Below, piece after piece: positions 43,449 through 51,775 of a DNA stretch of 64,000 nt. Both the position numbers and the translations under genes were made by a program. Below the pieces are notes generated by a model. The model did no database searches. It was not told the origin of the DNA and worked only from the letters and a program-made list of their open reading frames with translations. How positions within the stretch are numbered: the stretch's first letter is position 1; each line of letters opens with the position of its first letter. Source of the DNA: Nostoc sp. PCC 7524 (GTDB lineage: Bacteria; Cyanobacteriota; Cyanobacteriia; Cyanobacteriales; Nostocaceae); assembly GCF_000316645.1 (NCBI RefSeq), contig NC_019684.1, positions 1,984,001 to 2,048,000 on the forward strand, written 5' to 3'.

Positions 43449-43602
43449 AGATTAAGCAGCTGACAGAGAAATTGCCACTAAATCGGAAAAAGGAATAGAT
43501 CCCACTCTCTACTCCTATATGGGCGGGTTGATTAAGAATTCCGTCTATCCACAAATTTACTGCTGAAACCCGCCCCTAGCTATTCCCTACTCCCCACTTT
43601 TT

Positions 43603-43833
43603 TTAAGGGGTAGTTGGAGTCTGTGGAGGTGTAGCTTCTGGCGTTGTGGCTGGTGGAACAGCTTCTGGGGTGGTAGGTGCTGGCGTTGTGGCTGGTGGAA
43701 CCACTTCTGGGGTGATAGGCGCTGGCGTTGTGACTGGTGGTGCAGTTGTTGGGGTTTCAGTAGCAGGCGCACAGGCTCCTACAAGGATACTCAGTCCAAA
43801 AGCTGAAGCTAAAAAACAGACTTTTCTGCTCAT
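43603..43833 (-). CDS. Small Pro/Thr-rich lipoprotein
   Basis: 76 residues from the ATG at 43833, chosen because a perfect AGGAGG lies 5-10 bases upstream. A lipoprotein signal peptide ends in LVGAC. The mature part is wholly low complexity: repeated TTPAPTTPE-VVPPA units, about 16 residues each, three times. It has no folded domain. Probably a membrane-anchored spacer or wall-crossing peptide. DNA repeats within it (CTGGCGTTGTGGCTGGTGGA at 43640 and 43681) make its length prone to change. Confidence 0.7.
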   Translation of the reverse strand: MSRKVCFLASAFGLSILVGACAPATETPTTAPPVTTPAPITPEVVPPATTPAPTTPEAVPPATTPEATPPQTPTTP

Positions 43834-44041
43834 AAATCCTCCTATGAGAATTAACCCTGAAAAGCTAGAGTGTTGATTCAATCAAAGCCTTAGCAATGAA
43901 AGCCCTTACTGACTGGCAGTGGGGCTAACGTATCCCAAAGTAAATTACCAAATCGAAAATTCTTACTCAAACGCCTGCAAAGGGTACATTTTAGGTATAC
44001 ACAAGATGTTACCTATTAGAGCATCGATTCAGTAATGGAAA

Positions 44042-44127
44042 ACCTAACCCCCCAACCCCCTTCCCTACTAGGGAAGGGGGAGCAAAACTCCCCTCTCCTT
44101 GCAGGGGAGGGGCTGGGGGAGGGGTTC
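44042..44127. repeat. Interspersed C-rich palindromic element
   Basis: CCTAACCCCCCAACCCCC, then CTTCCCTACTAGGGAAGGGG, then CCCCTCTCCTTGCAGGGGAG. It is related to the copies at 17742 and 22596-22690 and may be a non-autonomous mobile repeat. Confidence 0.7.
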
Positions 44128-44224
44128 TTCTAGGAATACTGAATTGGTGTTCTAGAAAAATTGTTGCCAGGTTTGGCTTTATCCTGAGTGATTTAGTCAG
44201 CTTTTACATCCGTCGTTAGTTATA

Positions 44225-44291
44225 GGGGGATTGGGGATTGGGGACTGGGGACTGGGGATTGGGGATTGGGGACTGGGGATTGGGGATTGGG
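44225..44291. repeat. Heptamer tandem repeat (STRR)
   Basis: About nine copies of GGGGATT/GGGGACT, the reverse complement of the unit at 1552. Confidence 0.9.
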
Positions 44292-44312
44292 TAAAACTTC
44301 TACCTTGTCTCC

Positions 44313-44380
44313 TCTGCTCCCCTGCTCCCCTGCTTCCCCTGCTTCCCCTACTTCCCCTGCTTCCCCTGCTTCCCCTGCTC
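44313..44380. repeat. Nonamer tandem repeat GCTTCCCCT
   Basis: About seven copies of CTGCTCCCC/GCTTCCCCT. The same unit occurs at 51690-51775. Confidence 0.85.
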
Positions 44381-44417
44381 ACCAAAGCGATTGGATATTT
44401 TTTTAGTTGGAAGTCCC

Positions 44418-46628
44418 TTACACCCCACCTCGTGTAATGATGTCGCGGTAAACTTCGGTGGCTATTGTTGGCTTGCGCTTTAATTCTGGGTCATGATCTA
44501 AGTCAATGTGATATACACCAAAATCGCTATCGGGGCCAAACTTCAAACCCCATTCGCGGTTCGAGGTGATACACCAACAAACATAACCCACCACATTCAC
44601 ACCATCCTGGCGCGCACGCTGTACTTCTCGGATATGGCGACGCAGGTAATCTTCTCGCTTGACACCTTGTGTGGCTTTATCTGCCATATCAACGCAGCCA
44701 TTCTCAACAATCATAATTTCCTTACCTGGGAATAGTTGGGCGTGGAACTTGAGCATATCGTAAAGTACCTCAGACCACACTGGCGCATTACTAAAACGCC
44801 CAAAACCCGCTTCCATTAACTGTTGGACGCGGTTGATGCGTAAATTACTAATTCCCCAATAGTAATCAAATCCAACAAAATCCTGCTGATCTACGCACTC
44901 TTCTGGACAGAGGAATGTCGGTAACTTCCCAGCCATACCCAAATGCCACCAGTTACTTGTCAAAGAGGTAGAGAGGGCGCTATAAATCTTTAAAACTGGG
45001 TCAAAAATTTGTGTGAGCGATCGCAATATCGGCAATCGTTCTTGAGTCGAAACGGCTTGAAACTTAATTTTATCGGGATCTCCGAAAATTAGCTTGGCGA
45101 TAAAACGGGCTAAATCGATTTCTAAGCCGCTAAATTCCCCAGTTTTCGGGTCACGGTAGCCAAATCCAGGTACATTGTCTTTAACTGCCACAATCAAATA
45201 ACCCCTGTCTTGGATGCGGCGTAGTGGTGTCCCTGGTTGGGCTAAAGGTAACTCAAAACTAGCCGAGGAGCCTTTGGTGATGTCAGCCAAAGTTGAACGT
45301 CTGCCGATTTTGGGAGGTTCAGGAATGGGTTGATTGGGGAAGTGATGACTGTAGCTGGCTTGCCAAGCACCAGAATCTTTAAACTGTCGCACCGCTACAT
45401 CTATAGCATTGAGTAAAGCGCGATCGCCTTTAACTACCGCCGCCCCATAATTTTCCTCTGTTAACCCTTCCCCATTTCTACCTACTAGCCGATACTGGTC
45501 TGGATGCTGCTTCATGATGCCCAACAGGATAGTATCATCCGCTAAGATGGCGTTCACCTGTTCGTAATCCAACATTTGCAAGGCATCATCATATTCTGCG
45601 ACTACCTTCACCGCAGCTTTAGGTAGTTGACTAACTGTAGATTCCGCAGTAGAACTTTTAACTACAGCCACCTGCGCCACATCTTCGGGTTGTTGAATAG
45701 CACTTTTAGCTTTCACCAAGAGATATTGACCGGCCTGATAATAAGCTTCAGAAAAAGCTACTTCTTGGTGTCGCTCTTGGGTGACAGTTAAAGTAGCAAT
45801 AACTACATCAACTTTGCCCTTTTCTAGTAAACCACGCTCGGTAAATCGTTGTCCTTGGGCAATCAAATCTTCGGGACGACGCAGATTAGTCACATTGCGG
45901 TCTACGATTTTTTGCAACCATAAAGGTAAACCTAATAACATCGGATTAGCACCCACCTGCGCCTCTGGATTCACCTCTTTAATAATATTTCTAGCTCTAG
46001 TGTGGGCGACAAATAAATTATTCATCAACTTAGCGATCGCACTCATCTGATCCGCCATGCTTGCGCCTCGTTCCAAACCGGGGGGCATAAAATAAGCTCT
46101 TTCCCACCAAGGTTTAACATAGCCGTAAATCAGTTGACTAGGTTCATTAAACGTAATCCAATAGCGGGACAAATCACCCAAACGTTTCGCTACTTCCGTC
46201 GCATACTTAGCAAACATCACTGGGAAGTCGGGAGCAATTAAACCGCCTCTAGCTTCCACATGGATGGGATGGGTGAAATGATGGAGAGTTACCATTGGTT
46301 CCATTCCATGCGATCGGATAGTTTCAATCACTTGGCGATAATGCTCAAAGGCTTCTTCACTAAACTGACCAGGTTGAGGTTCTACCCGCGACCAAGCAAT
46401 AGAAAAGCGGAACATCTTACAACCGAGAGACTTAGCCAAAGCAATATCTTCAGGGTAGCGATGCCAAAAATCCGTAGCGCGATCGCGAACAGTTAGACCA
46501 CGCCGGCGTTCCCACACATCCCGAATATCTTCATAACGCTCATCATAAGCTTCGCATTGGTGGTCAGCTGTCGCCACACCAAACATGAATGATTCTGGTA
46601 AAGGTGCTAGTTTGCTCAGTTTGGACAT
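44418..46628 (-). CDS. GH1 glycosidase with a circularly permuted solute-binding domain inside
   Basis: 736 residues without signal peptide, so cytoplasmic. GH1 parts are residues 1-250 and about 540-736: FMFGVATADHQCEAYDERYE at the start, acid/base Glu162 in WITFNEP, nucleophile Glu642 in MIVENG, and CWCITSNREWGLKFG near the end. Between them sits a family-3 amino-acid/solute-binding domain in swapped order. Residues 262-432 are its second half (GKVDVVIATLTVTQERHQEV, AFSEAYYQAGQYLLV, NAILADDTILLG, FKDSGAW). After a linker of about 36 residues, residues 469-537 are its first half (DRGYLIVAVKDNVPGFGYRD, SGLEIDLARFIAKLIFGD, STQERLPIL). Both GH1 catalytic residues remain, so ligand binding may gate glycoside cleavage. 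Last gene of the minus-strand cluster. Confidence 0.88.
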   Translation of the reverse strand: MSKLSKLAPLPESFMFGVATADHQCEAYDERYEDIRDVWERRRGLTVRDRATDFWHRYPEDIALAKSLGCKMFRFSIAWSRVEPQPGQFSEEAFEHYRQVIETIRSHGMEPMVTLHHFTHPIHVEARGGLIAPDFPVMFAKYATEVAKRLGDLSRYWITFNEPSQLIYGYVKPWWERAYFMPPGLERGASMADQMSAIAKLMNNLFVAHTRARNIIKEVNPEAQVGANPMLLGLPLWLQKIVDRNVTNLRRPEDLIAQGQRFTERGLLEKGKVDVVIATLTVTQERHQEVAFSEAYYQAGQYLLVKAKSAIQQPEDVAQVAVVKSSTAESTVSQLPKAAVKVVAEYDDALQMLDYEQVNAILADDTILLGIMKQHPDQYRLVGRNGEGLTEENYGAAVVKGDRALLNAIDVAVRQFKDSGAWQASYSHHFPNQPIPEPPKIGRRSTLADITKGSSASFELPLAQPGTPLRRIQDRGYLIVAVKDNVPGFGYRDPKTGEFSGLEIDLARFIAKLIFGDPDKIKFQAVSTQERLPILRSLTQIFDPVLKIYSALSTSLTSNWWHLGMAGKLPTFLCPEECVDQQDFVGFDYYWGISNLRINRVQQLMEAGFGRFSNAPVWSEVLYDMLKFHAQLFPGKEIMIVENGCVDMADKATQGVKREDYLRRHIREVQRARQDGVNVVGYVCWCITSNREWGLKFGPDSDFGVYHIDLDHDPELKRKPTIATEVYRDIITRGGV

Positions 46629-46669
46629 GAATATAACTCCTAAAGTAGTGATAGTAAAAGTGCCAATAA

Positions 46670-47500
46670 CTACACAGAAACGATACTGCGTTCCGCTAAC
46701 CGCAAAGCTGCGTCCGGGTCATGACTGGGAAGATAAACCGTAGGAAATTCTTGTACGTACTGCAAAATTAACTGTAGTGTTTGGCGAGATTTGGCTTCAT
46801 CTTGAGCCACACCATCCACAATCTGATCTAACAAGAGTTGCTGTGTATAAGAAGCATCTCCAGCAAAAAATAAGGATAGTCCATCCAATTGCACCAGAAC
46901 TGATAAATGCCCCCCAGTATGCCCTGCTGTGGGAATTAAGCAAACATCTCCAGCCTTTGTCAGCGTGAAACTTTCGGCAAAAGGCCCAATCGGTTTTGGC
47001 TCATACTCGATTAAGCAAGGGTCAAGCCAATCAGGCCAACGCTGAGTTAAATAGCCTCTTAGCTGTCCTCCCCAACCACCAGTCAACTCATACTCTCGGC
47101 GAGAAATGATAATTTCAGCATTAGGAAAATGGTGTAGACCGCCGATATGGTCTGTGTGCATATGGGTTAGAATCACCCACCTGACATCTTCTGGTGCAAT
47201 CCCCACAGCACGCAACCGAGAATTCACCTCATCTTCTGGTTGCAAACATGGTTTAATGCTGAATTGAAAATAAGGATTCCACCAAGGAAAGTAACCCGGT
47301 TCTAAAGTGCGTGCTGTTTCACCTGTATCAATTAAGATAATTCCTTCTGGATGTTCAATTGCCCAGCTATAAATCGGTAAAGGTGCAGTCCAATTGCGGT
47401 CAAGGATGGTATTGACTAGACGCATGGCACCGTGACCTTTGCTGTAACATTGACAGGTTTTGATACTTACCAGTCCACTTTGAATGGCGTGAATCCGCAT
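46670..47500 (-). CDS. MBL-fold hydrolase, N-acyl-homoserine-lactonase type
   Basis: 276 residues. The metallo-beta-lactamase Zn sites are complete: HMHTDHIGG near residue 112, AGHTGGHLSVL near residue 187, FAGDASY (Asp), and a late His in YLPSHDPDA. The layout, with IILIDTGE before and a short insert after the HxHxDH, resembles AttM/AiiA-type lactonases that open lactone rings. Its place in an oxidative cluster suggests a lactone substrate made by the pathway, or a quenching role. It lies 10 bases after the upstream hydrolase gene. Confidence 0.85.
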   Translation of the reverse strand: MRIHAIQSGLVSIKTCQCYSKGHGAMRLVNTILDRNWTAPLPIYSWAIEHPEGIILIDTGETARTLEPGYFPWWNPYFQFSIKPCLQPEDEVNSRLRAVGIAPEDVRWVILTHMHTDHIGGLHHFPNAEIIISRREYELTGGWGGQLRGYLTQRWPDWLDPCLIEYEPKPIGPFAESFTLTKAGDVCLIPTAGHTGGHLSVLVQLDGLSLFFAGDASYTQQLLLDQIVDGVAQDEAKSRQTLQLILQYVQEFPTVYLPSHDPDAALRLAERSIVSV

Positions 47501-47510
47501 TTTCCCTCAT

Positions 47511-48434
47511 TTAGAGATACTGCTTGAAAAAATTTAGTACCGTGTCTGGGTGATCTACTACGTATTGATAAGCACCAAAACGGTGGTCTGTTTCTGGATA
47601 AAGAGGTTCTACGGCATTGGGTGTAACTGCTACCATACTAGCTACATCGGCAACACTACCCCACTGATCACCAGTTCCTTGTACATAAAATACAGGAGTA
47701 TTGCGGATAGCGGCAGCAGCATAAACAGGCTGGAGGTAGGCAGTTTTGGGAGCGCCTGCTAAACGATAGAGCATTTCCACGGGGATGTTAATTAATTTAC
47801 CTAACATCCCAAATCGATCAGCGCGGTAGCGTTCCCCAAATACGGAGGAAGTGTTAGGCTGTACAGTCACCGCAGCTTTGATATCTGTGGTTTCGGGCAG
47901 GGTATAGATGACGGTGTTGCCTCCCATAGAAAAGCCAACGGTGACGATGCTCTTGGGGTCTACATCAGAGCGACTTTTAACGTAGCGGATGGCTCCCAAC
48001 AAATCACGCTTTTCTAATACGCCATAGGTGACAGGAATTCTTGCTTCACTTTCACCAAAATTGCTGAGGTCAAACATCAGGACGTTATAGTTTTGGTCAT
48101 GTAAGGCTTTAGTCAAAGGAAAAATATTAATGGCTTTACTGCCGGGTAAATCTCCGATGGGGTCGTTGGCTTGAGTGCCAATGCGGTTCCAAGGCCAACC
48201 ATGTAAAATAATCGCAGTTGCCGTTGGGGTGTGAGTCGCAGGGATGAACCAACCTTTGAGACGGATACCATCTTGGGCAGGAAACTCCACATCTTCATAA
48301 CCCAAACCTAATGCTTGCTTGGGGTTAGTCCAAAGTCGCTGCCGTTTGGGTGCAATCACTAACCGGGCCGAATTAGCGATCGCCAACACAGCCCCCAGTA
48401 CAATCATCACAATCAGCCCAATTATTATGTTCAC
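47511..48434 (-). CDS. Membrane-anchored alpha/beta hydrolase
   Basis: 307 residues with an N-terminal hydrophobic anchor (about 3-22). The hydrolase fold shows an oxyanion segment IILHGWPWN, nucleophile Ser in VGFSMGGNTV near residue 168, an acid in YVQGTGDQWG or PETDHRF, and the catalytic His in TDHRFGAY. The family includes esterases and C-C hydrolases; the substrate is unknown. It is 14 bases after the P450 gene and 10 before the lactonase gene, so it is surely in the same operon. Confidence 0.82.
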   Translation of the reverse strand: MNIIIGLIVMIVLGAVLAIANSARLVIAPKRQRLWTNPKQALGLGYEDVEFPAQDGIRLKGWFIPATHTPTATAIILHGWPWNRIGTQANDPIGDLPGSKAINIFPLTKALHDQNYNVLMFDLSNFGESEARIPVTYGVLEKRDLLGAIRYVKSRSDVDPKSIVTVGFSMGGNTVIYTLPETTDIKAAVTVQPNTSSVFGERYRADRFGMLGKLINIPVEMLYRLAGAPKTAYLQPVYAAAAIRNTPVFYVQGTGDQWGSVADVASMVAVTPNAVEPLYPETDHRFGAYQYVVDHPDTVLNFFKQYL

Positions 48435-48448
48435 GGTGATCTTTTCCT

Positions 48449-49894
48449 CTAAACTGCCTGTTGATGAATCCCAAACTTGACCTTTAAGCCATCTTTTGGA
48501 GTGGGAAATAAATCTTGGTTAAATTCCAAATTCTGTGGTGGTAGTTCCCAGGTATATCGACGTAGCAAATATACCCCCATCACTTGTAACAGCACAGTCA
48601 CTAAATCTTCACCAGCGCAACGATGACCATCTCGCGGGCCACCCCCTTGGGGAACGTAGCTATTTTCTGGTAAAGTCGCAAAATTTTCTGGGGCAAAGCG
48701 ACAGGGTTTAAAAGTCTGTGGTTCAGCAAACACTTGGGGCATTTGCATAGTGGTATGAATTCCGGCAACAGCACCCCAACCTTTGGGAATACGGAAGTTA
48801 TGAAACTCACAGTCTTGTTTTACCTGACCAAAAAAGGTTGCGGCGTTAATGGGGTAGAAGCGGCGGATTTCTTTGGTGATTTGTTCTAGATACACCAGCT
48901 TTTGCAACTTGGCCATATCCAGCGCCCCATCAGGCACATATTGATTCACCTCTTTTCTAGCGCGTGCGGTCATCTCTGGATATTTGGCTAGGGTGAGAGA
49001 CAGCAGTGTCAGGGCTACGTAAAAACCGGAATAAGCCGCAAAAAATAGGTGCATCACCTCCCGGCGGAGTTGGTCATCTGTGAGGGTACTACCATCCTCA
49101 CCGCGAGATGTTAATACCAAACCCAGCAAATCCTTACGGGGTTGCTGACGATGTTGCTCAATTGCTTGGTCAATATAATTAAGTAACCAATCCCGGTTTT
49201 TTAGTGCTTTGCCATAGGCATTAAAACCTAAGTTAATGGGTATGGCAGAGAAACCTTTGATAAAGGTGTCGGTGATTTCGCCTACAGCCTCACTGCTTGC
49301 CCCTGGCGCTGTGCCAATAAATAAGGCATTGGTTAAAGAGGCGCTGAATTTGCGGTATTCAGTTAACCAGACAAAACTACCTAACTTTTCCCAACGGGGG
49401 AGGTAGTAATTAGCTGTTTGTTCAATCAGGGGGATGTATTGATCAAAGGCTTGGGGTGTAAAAGCTTGGAGAATGATCCGTTTGCGTCGCCGGTGTTCAT
49501 CACCATCTAATAAGGGTAAGGCATCCCAGGCTAATAGTTCTTGTATGGGTTTGGGGCTAGCATTGGCACGGGTGAAATATTCTTGGTTGAGAAAGAAGGT
49601 AAAAGCTTCTGGGCCGTTAAAGATGATGACGGGTTTACCGAAGAGGTGGGTTTTGAAGATGGGGCCATACTTCTGCACGCGTTCGCGGTAAAAGCTATGG
49701 ATATCTAGGGCTAGGGGAATGGTTTCACCGATGAGGGGAAGACCATAGGAGCCTGGGGGTAGGTTTGGGTTGCTGCCTTTGGGGAAGTAGTGCGATCGCA
49801 TGAGTAAGGCTACTATGGACAAAACAGCAACAAGACCTAAACTTTCAGCCAATTTATCTGGTTGTATTAAATTAATTTCTAAGAAAATGAACAT
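48449..49894 (-). CDS. Cytochrome P450 with atypical I-helix
   Basis: 481 residues from the ATG at 49894; a longer frame reaches 49954. The N-terminal membrane helix (about 15-33) is followed by PPGSYGLPLIGETIPLALDI, as in CYP120-like cyanobacterial P450s. The K-helix ExxR is in KEIRRFYP. The haem cysteine is Cys426 in PQGGGPRDGHRCAGEDL, which is closer to CYP152 fatty-acid peroxygenases. The I-helix reads MHLFFAAYSGFYVALTLL and lacks the acid-alcohol pair (D/E-T) needed for normal oxygen activation. It may therefore use peroxide or catalyse an isomerase-type reaction. The likely substrate is a lipid or terpenoid. Confidence 0.9.
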   Translation of the reverse strand: MFIFLEINLIQPDKLAESLGLVAVLSIVALLMRSHYFPKGSNPNLPPGSYGLPLIGETIPLALDIHSFYRERVQKYGPIFKTHLFGKPVIIFNGPEAFTFFLNQEYFTRANASPKPIQELLAWDALPLLDGDEHRRRKRIILQAFTPQAFDQYIPLIEQTANYYLPRWEKLGSFVWLTEYRKFSASLTNALFIGTAPGASSEAVGEITDTFIKGFSAIPINLGFNAYGKALKNRDWLLNYIDQAIEQHRQQPRKDLLGLVLTSRGEDGSTLTDDQLRREVMHLFFAAYSGFYVALTLLSLTLAKYPEMTARARKEVNQYVPDGALDMAKLQKLVYLEQITKEIRRFYPINAATFFGQVKQDCEFHNFRIPKGWGAVAGIHTTMQMPQVFAEPQTFKPCRFAPENFATLPENSYVPQGGGPRDGHRCAGEDLVTVLLQVMGVYLLRRYTWELPPQNLEFNQDLFPTPKDGLKVKFGIHQQAV

Positions 49895-49972
49895 AAGAGG
49901 AAAGTTCGCGCAAAGGCGCAAAGGAGCAAAGAATACCGCTAAAAAATTTTGCAATGATTGATATCTCTTGTA

Positions 49973-49994
49973 GAGACGCGATTAATCGCGTCTC
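49973..49994. repeat. Perfect 22-bp palindrome
   Basis: GAGACGCGATT and AATCGCGTCTC, related by its GAGACG ends to the 30-bp palindromes at 17778 and 36567. It lies just upstream of the P450 gene. Confidence 0.7.
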
Positions 49995-50021
49995 CCAAGG
50001 TGTGTGTTGCTAGCAAAGATT

Positions 50022-51605
50022 TTAAAGAGTCTTGAGATACTCTAATAAATCTTCTAGTGCTGCTTTGTCCCAACCTGTTCCGTGATAAGGCCAGGGGTAG
50101 TCATGTCCTTGGTTGGAGTTGCCTTTAACGCTGGTGTCTAATTTAAAGTAGTGTTGGTCATCGGGTGCGTCTGGTGATGCCAAGCCCACGTTTACTGGGT
50201 CGTAAACATTGTCTCCGCGATAAACAATGTTGCGCCGGGGTTTGAGATTAATTAGTTCTGCTAAGGTCAAGACGCTGCCATTGTGCAAGTAGGGAGCGCG
50301 GGCAAATACTGATTCCAAGGGAGCATTAATATAACCTTTGGTATCTCCGGCTGGGCCTGGTCTGATGTTTTCCCGTTTGGGTCGGAAAGGATGACCTTCA
50401 GGAAAGTAATTCACTACTGCATCTGGGAGTTCATCGTAATAGCGATATTTCAAGCGTTCGGGGTCGGTTTTAATGGCGGCGATGGGTACAACCTGCCCTT
50501 GGAGTTCGCCAGGAATCCAACTGTTATCTTCTTGATTGCGATATCCATGACAAGTAGCGCAATTTTGTTGATAGACAGCACGACCACGTTCTACTTTCTG
50601 GGGGTCAATTTTTGCAGCCTGTTCGGGAAAGACTTCAGCATATTTCGGCCCTTGCAAGTCCAGGGTGTATTCAATGGCTTGGGTAACGTTATGGGAAATT
50701 TCCGGTACTAATAGGTTATCTGGGGTAGCTCCGGCTGCGACAGCTGCTAAAACGCTGCGGCTGAGGCGGTCTTTAATGCTACCGTCATATTGCGCCCACT
50801 CACGATTTTTCTGTTCGTACAATGATGGCAACTTGGAATAAGACTTATCAGAAGCACCAGGGCGATCCATCGTAAAGTGTACCAACTCTTTAAAAGGTTG
50901 GGTACGAGCCGGGCCAATGGGTTCTAACTCGGAGTTTCGTAAGTCTTTACCACTATAAGGAGCATCCCATTTAGGTAGTGTGGCTGTGACTTGACTTCGT
51001 GCAGTTGATAACCAAAAACTAATGACGGTTTTATCGATAATGCCTAGAGGTTTTTGGAACTTGGCTTCATAGGCTTGAGCGATGTTTTCTAGGGTAAGGC
51101 GTTTTTCATCCAAAATGGCGGTTTTAAATGCGTCTACCCAAGCAAACAAGTCTAATGTTGTACTCCCCATACCTGTGACAATTACGCCCTGGTCTTCAGG
51201 AGTTCTTCTAATTTTCGATGTATGACACAATGCACAGCTAAAACCAACAAATCTGACAGGGGAGGGCTTTCCCGATTGAGGTTGATAGTTGGAAATACTA
51301 AAACCTACGGGTAAGCCTTCGTTTTCTCCCGGCTTACTTTTGATAAATCCAAATTGCTGTGTCCAATCCCCAGCTGCTTCCCCTGCGGGCTGAAATTGGT
51401 CAGGGAATAAATCTGGCAACACTTGAAAAACTGGTAAAGGTGCTAACTCAGTACCGATAGTGCCGTGGATAAATGCGTCTTGGGGTGTCCGAAATACGGG
51501 TTTAGCCCAAGTTGATTCTAGGTATAAAAATCCGAGAAACCCCACTAGCAATATCGATACAAGGGAGATAGCAGCAATCTTAATTCCTTTAAACTCTTTA
51601 AACAT
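50022..51605 (-). CDS. Membrane-anchored di-haem c-type cytochrome
   Basis: 527 residues. An N-terminal anchor (about 9-29) would place the protein on the periplasmic or lumenal side. Two haem c motifs are present: CALCH at residue 124, and CATCH near residue 350 after RGRAVYQQN. The C-terminal third (RAPYLHNGSVLTLAELI) is typical of di-haem peroxidase-like cytochromes, with possible Met ligands further on. Its middle is unusual for classic CcpA/MauG. It could supply or accept electrons for the P450 or the GMC oxidoreductase in this cluster. Confidence 0.85.
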   Translation of the reverse strand: MFKEFKGIKIAAISLVSILLVGFLGFLYLESTWAKPVFRTPQDAFIHGTIGTELAPLPVFQVLPDLFPDQFQPAGEAAGDWTQQFGFIKSKPGENEGLPVGFSISNYQPQSGKPSPVRFVGFSCALCHTSKIRRTPEDQGVIVTGMGSTTLDLFAWVDAFKTAILDEKRLTLENIAQAYEAKFQKPLGIIDKTVISFWLSTARSQVTATLPKWDAPYSGKDLRNSELEPIGPARTQPFKELVHFTMDRPGASDKSYSKLPSLYEQKNREWAQYDGSIKDRLSRSVLAAVAAGATPDNLLVPEISHNVTQAIEYTLDLQGPKYAEVFPEQAAKIDPQKVERGRAVYQQNCATCHGYRNQEDNSWIPGELQGQVVPIAAIKTDPERLKYRYYDELPDAVVNYFPEGHPFRPKRENIRPGPAGDTKGYINAPLESVFARAPYLHNGSVLTLAELINLKPRRNIVYRGDNVYDPVNVGLASPDAPDDQHYFKLDTSVKGNSNQGHDYPWPYHGTGWDKAALEDLLEYLKTL

Positions 51606-51638
51606 TAGTGTTTAGACAAAATTAAATTTATTGGTGGG

Positions 51639-51775
51639 GATTGGGGATTGGGTATTGGGTATTGGGGATTGGTCATAGGGCATGGGATTTCTCTCCCCCT
51701 GCTTCCCCTGCTTCCCCTGCCTCCCCTGCCTCCCCTGCCCCTCTGCCCCTCTGCTCCTCTACTCCCCTGCTTCTT
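51639..51775. repeat. Heptamer and nonamer repeats
   Basis: 51639-51674 holds GGGGATT/GGGTATT units. 51690-51775 holds CTTCCCCTG/CTCCCCTG units. They separate the cytochrome and nitroreductase-like genes and overlap the latter's 3' edge slightly. Confidence 0.8.

Larger units (their letters stand above)
43834..44417. other. Repeat-rich intergenic region
   Basis: 584 bases without a gene. It holds the C-rich palindromic element at 44042, a second GGGGAGGGG-type stem up to 44127, the heptamer array at 44225-44291 and a nonamer array at 44313-44380 (listed separately). Frames crossing the arrays give only low-complexity peptides. Confidence 0.6.

Noticed and set aside
44197..44437. Low-complexity frames (Gly-Asp-Trp-Gly or Ser-Arg-Gly repeats) across the repeat arrays
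   Set aside because: They translate tandem repeats only; no unique protein sequence is present. The same applies to frames at 4297, 51605 and 55004.
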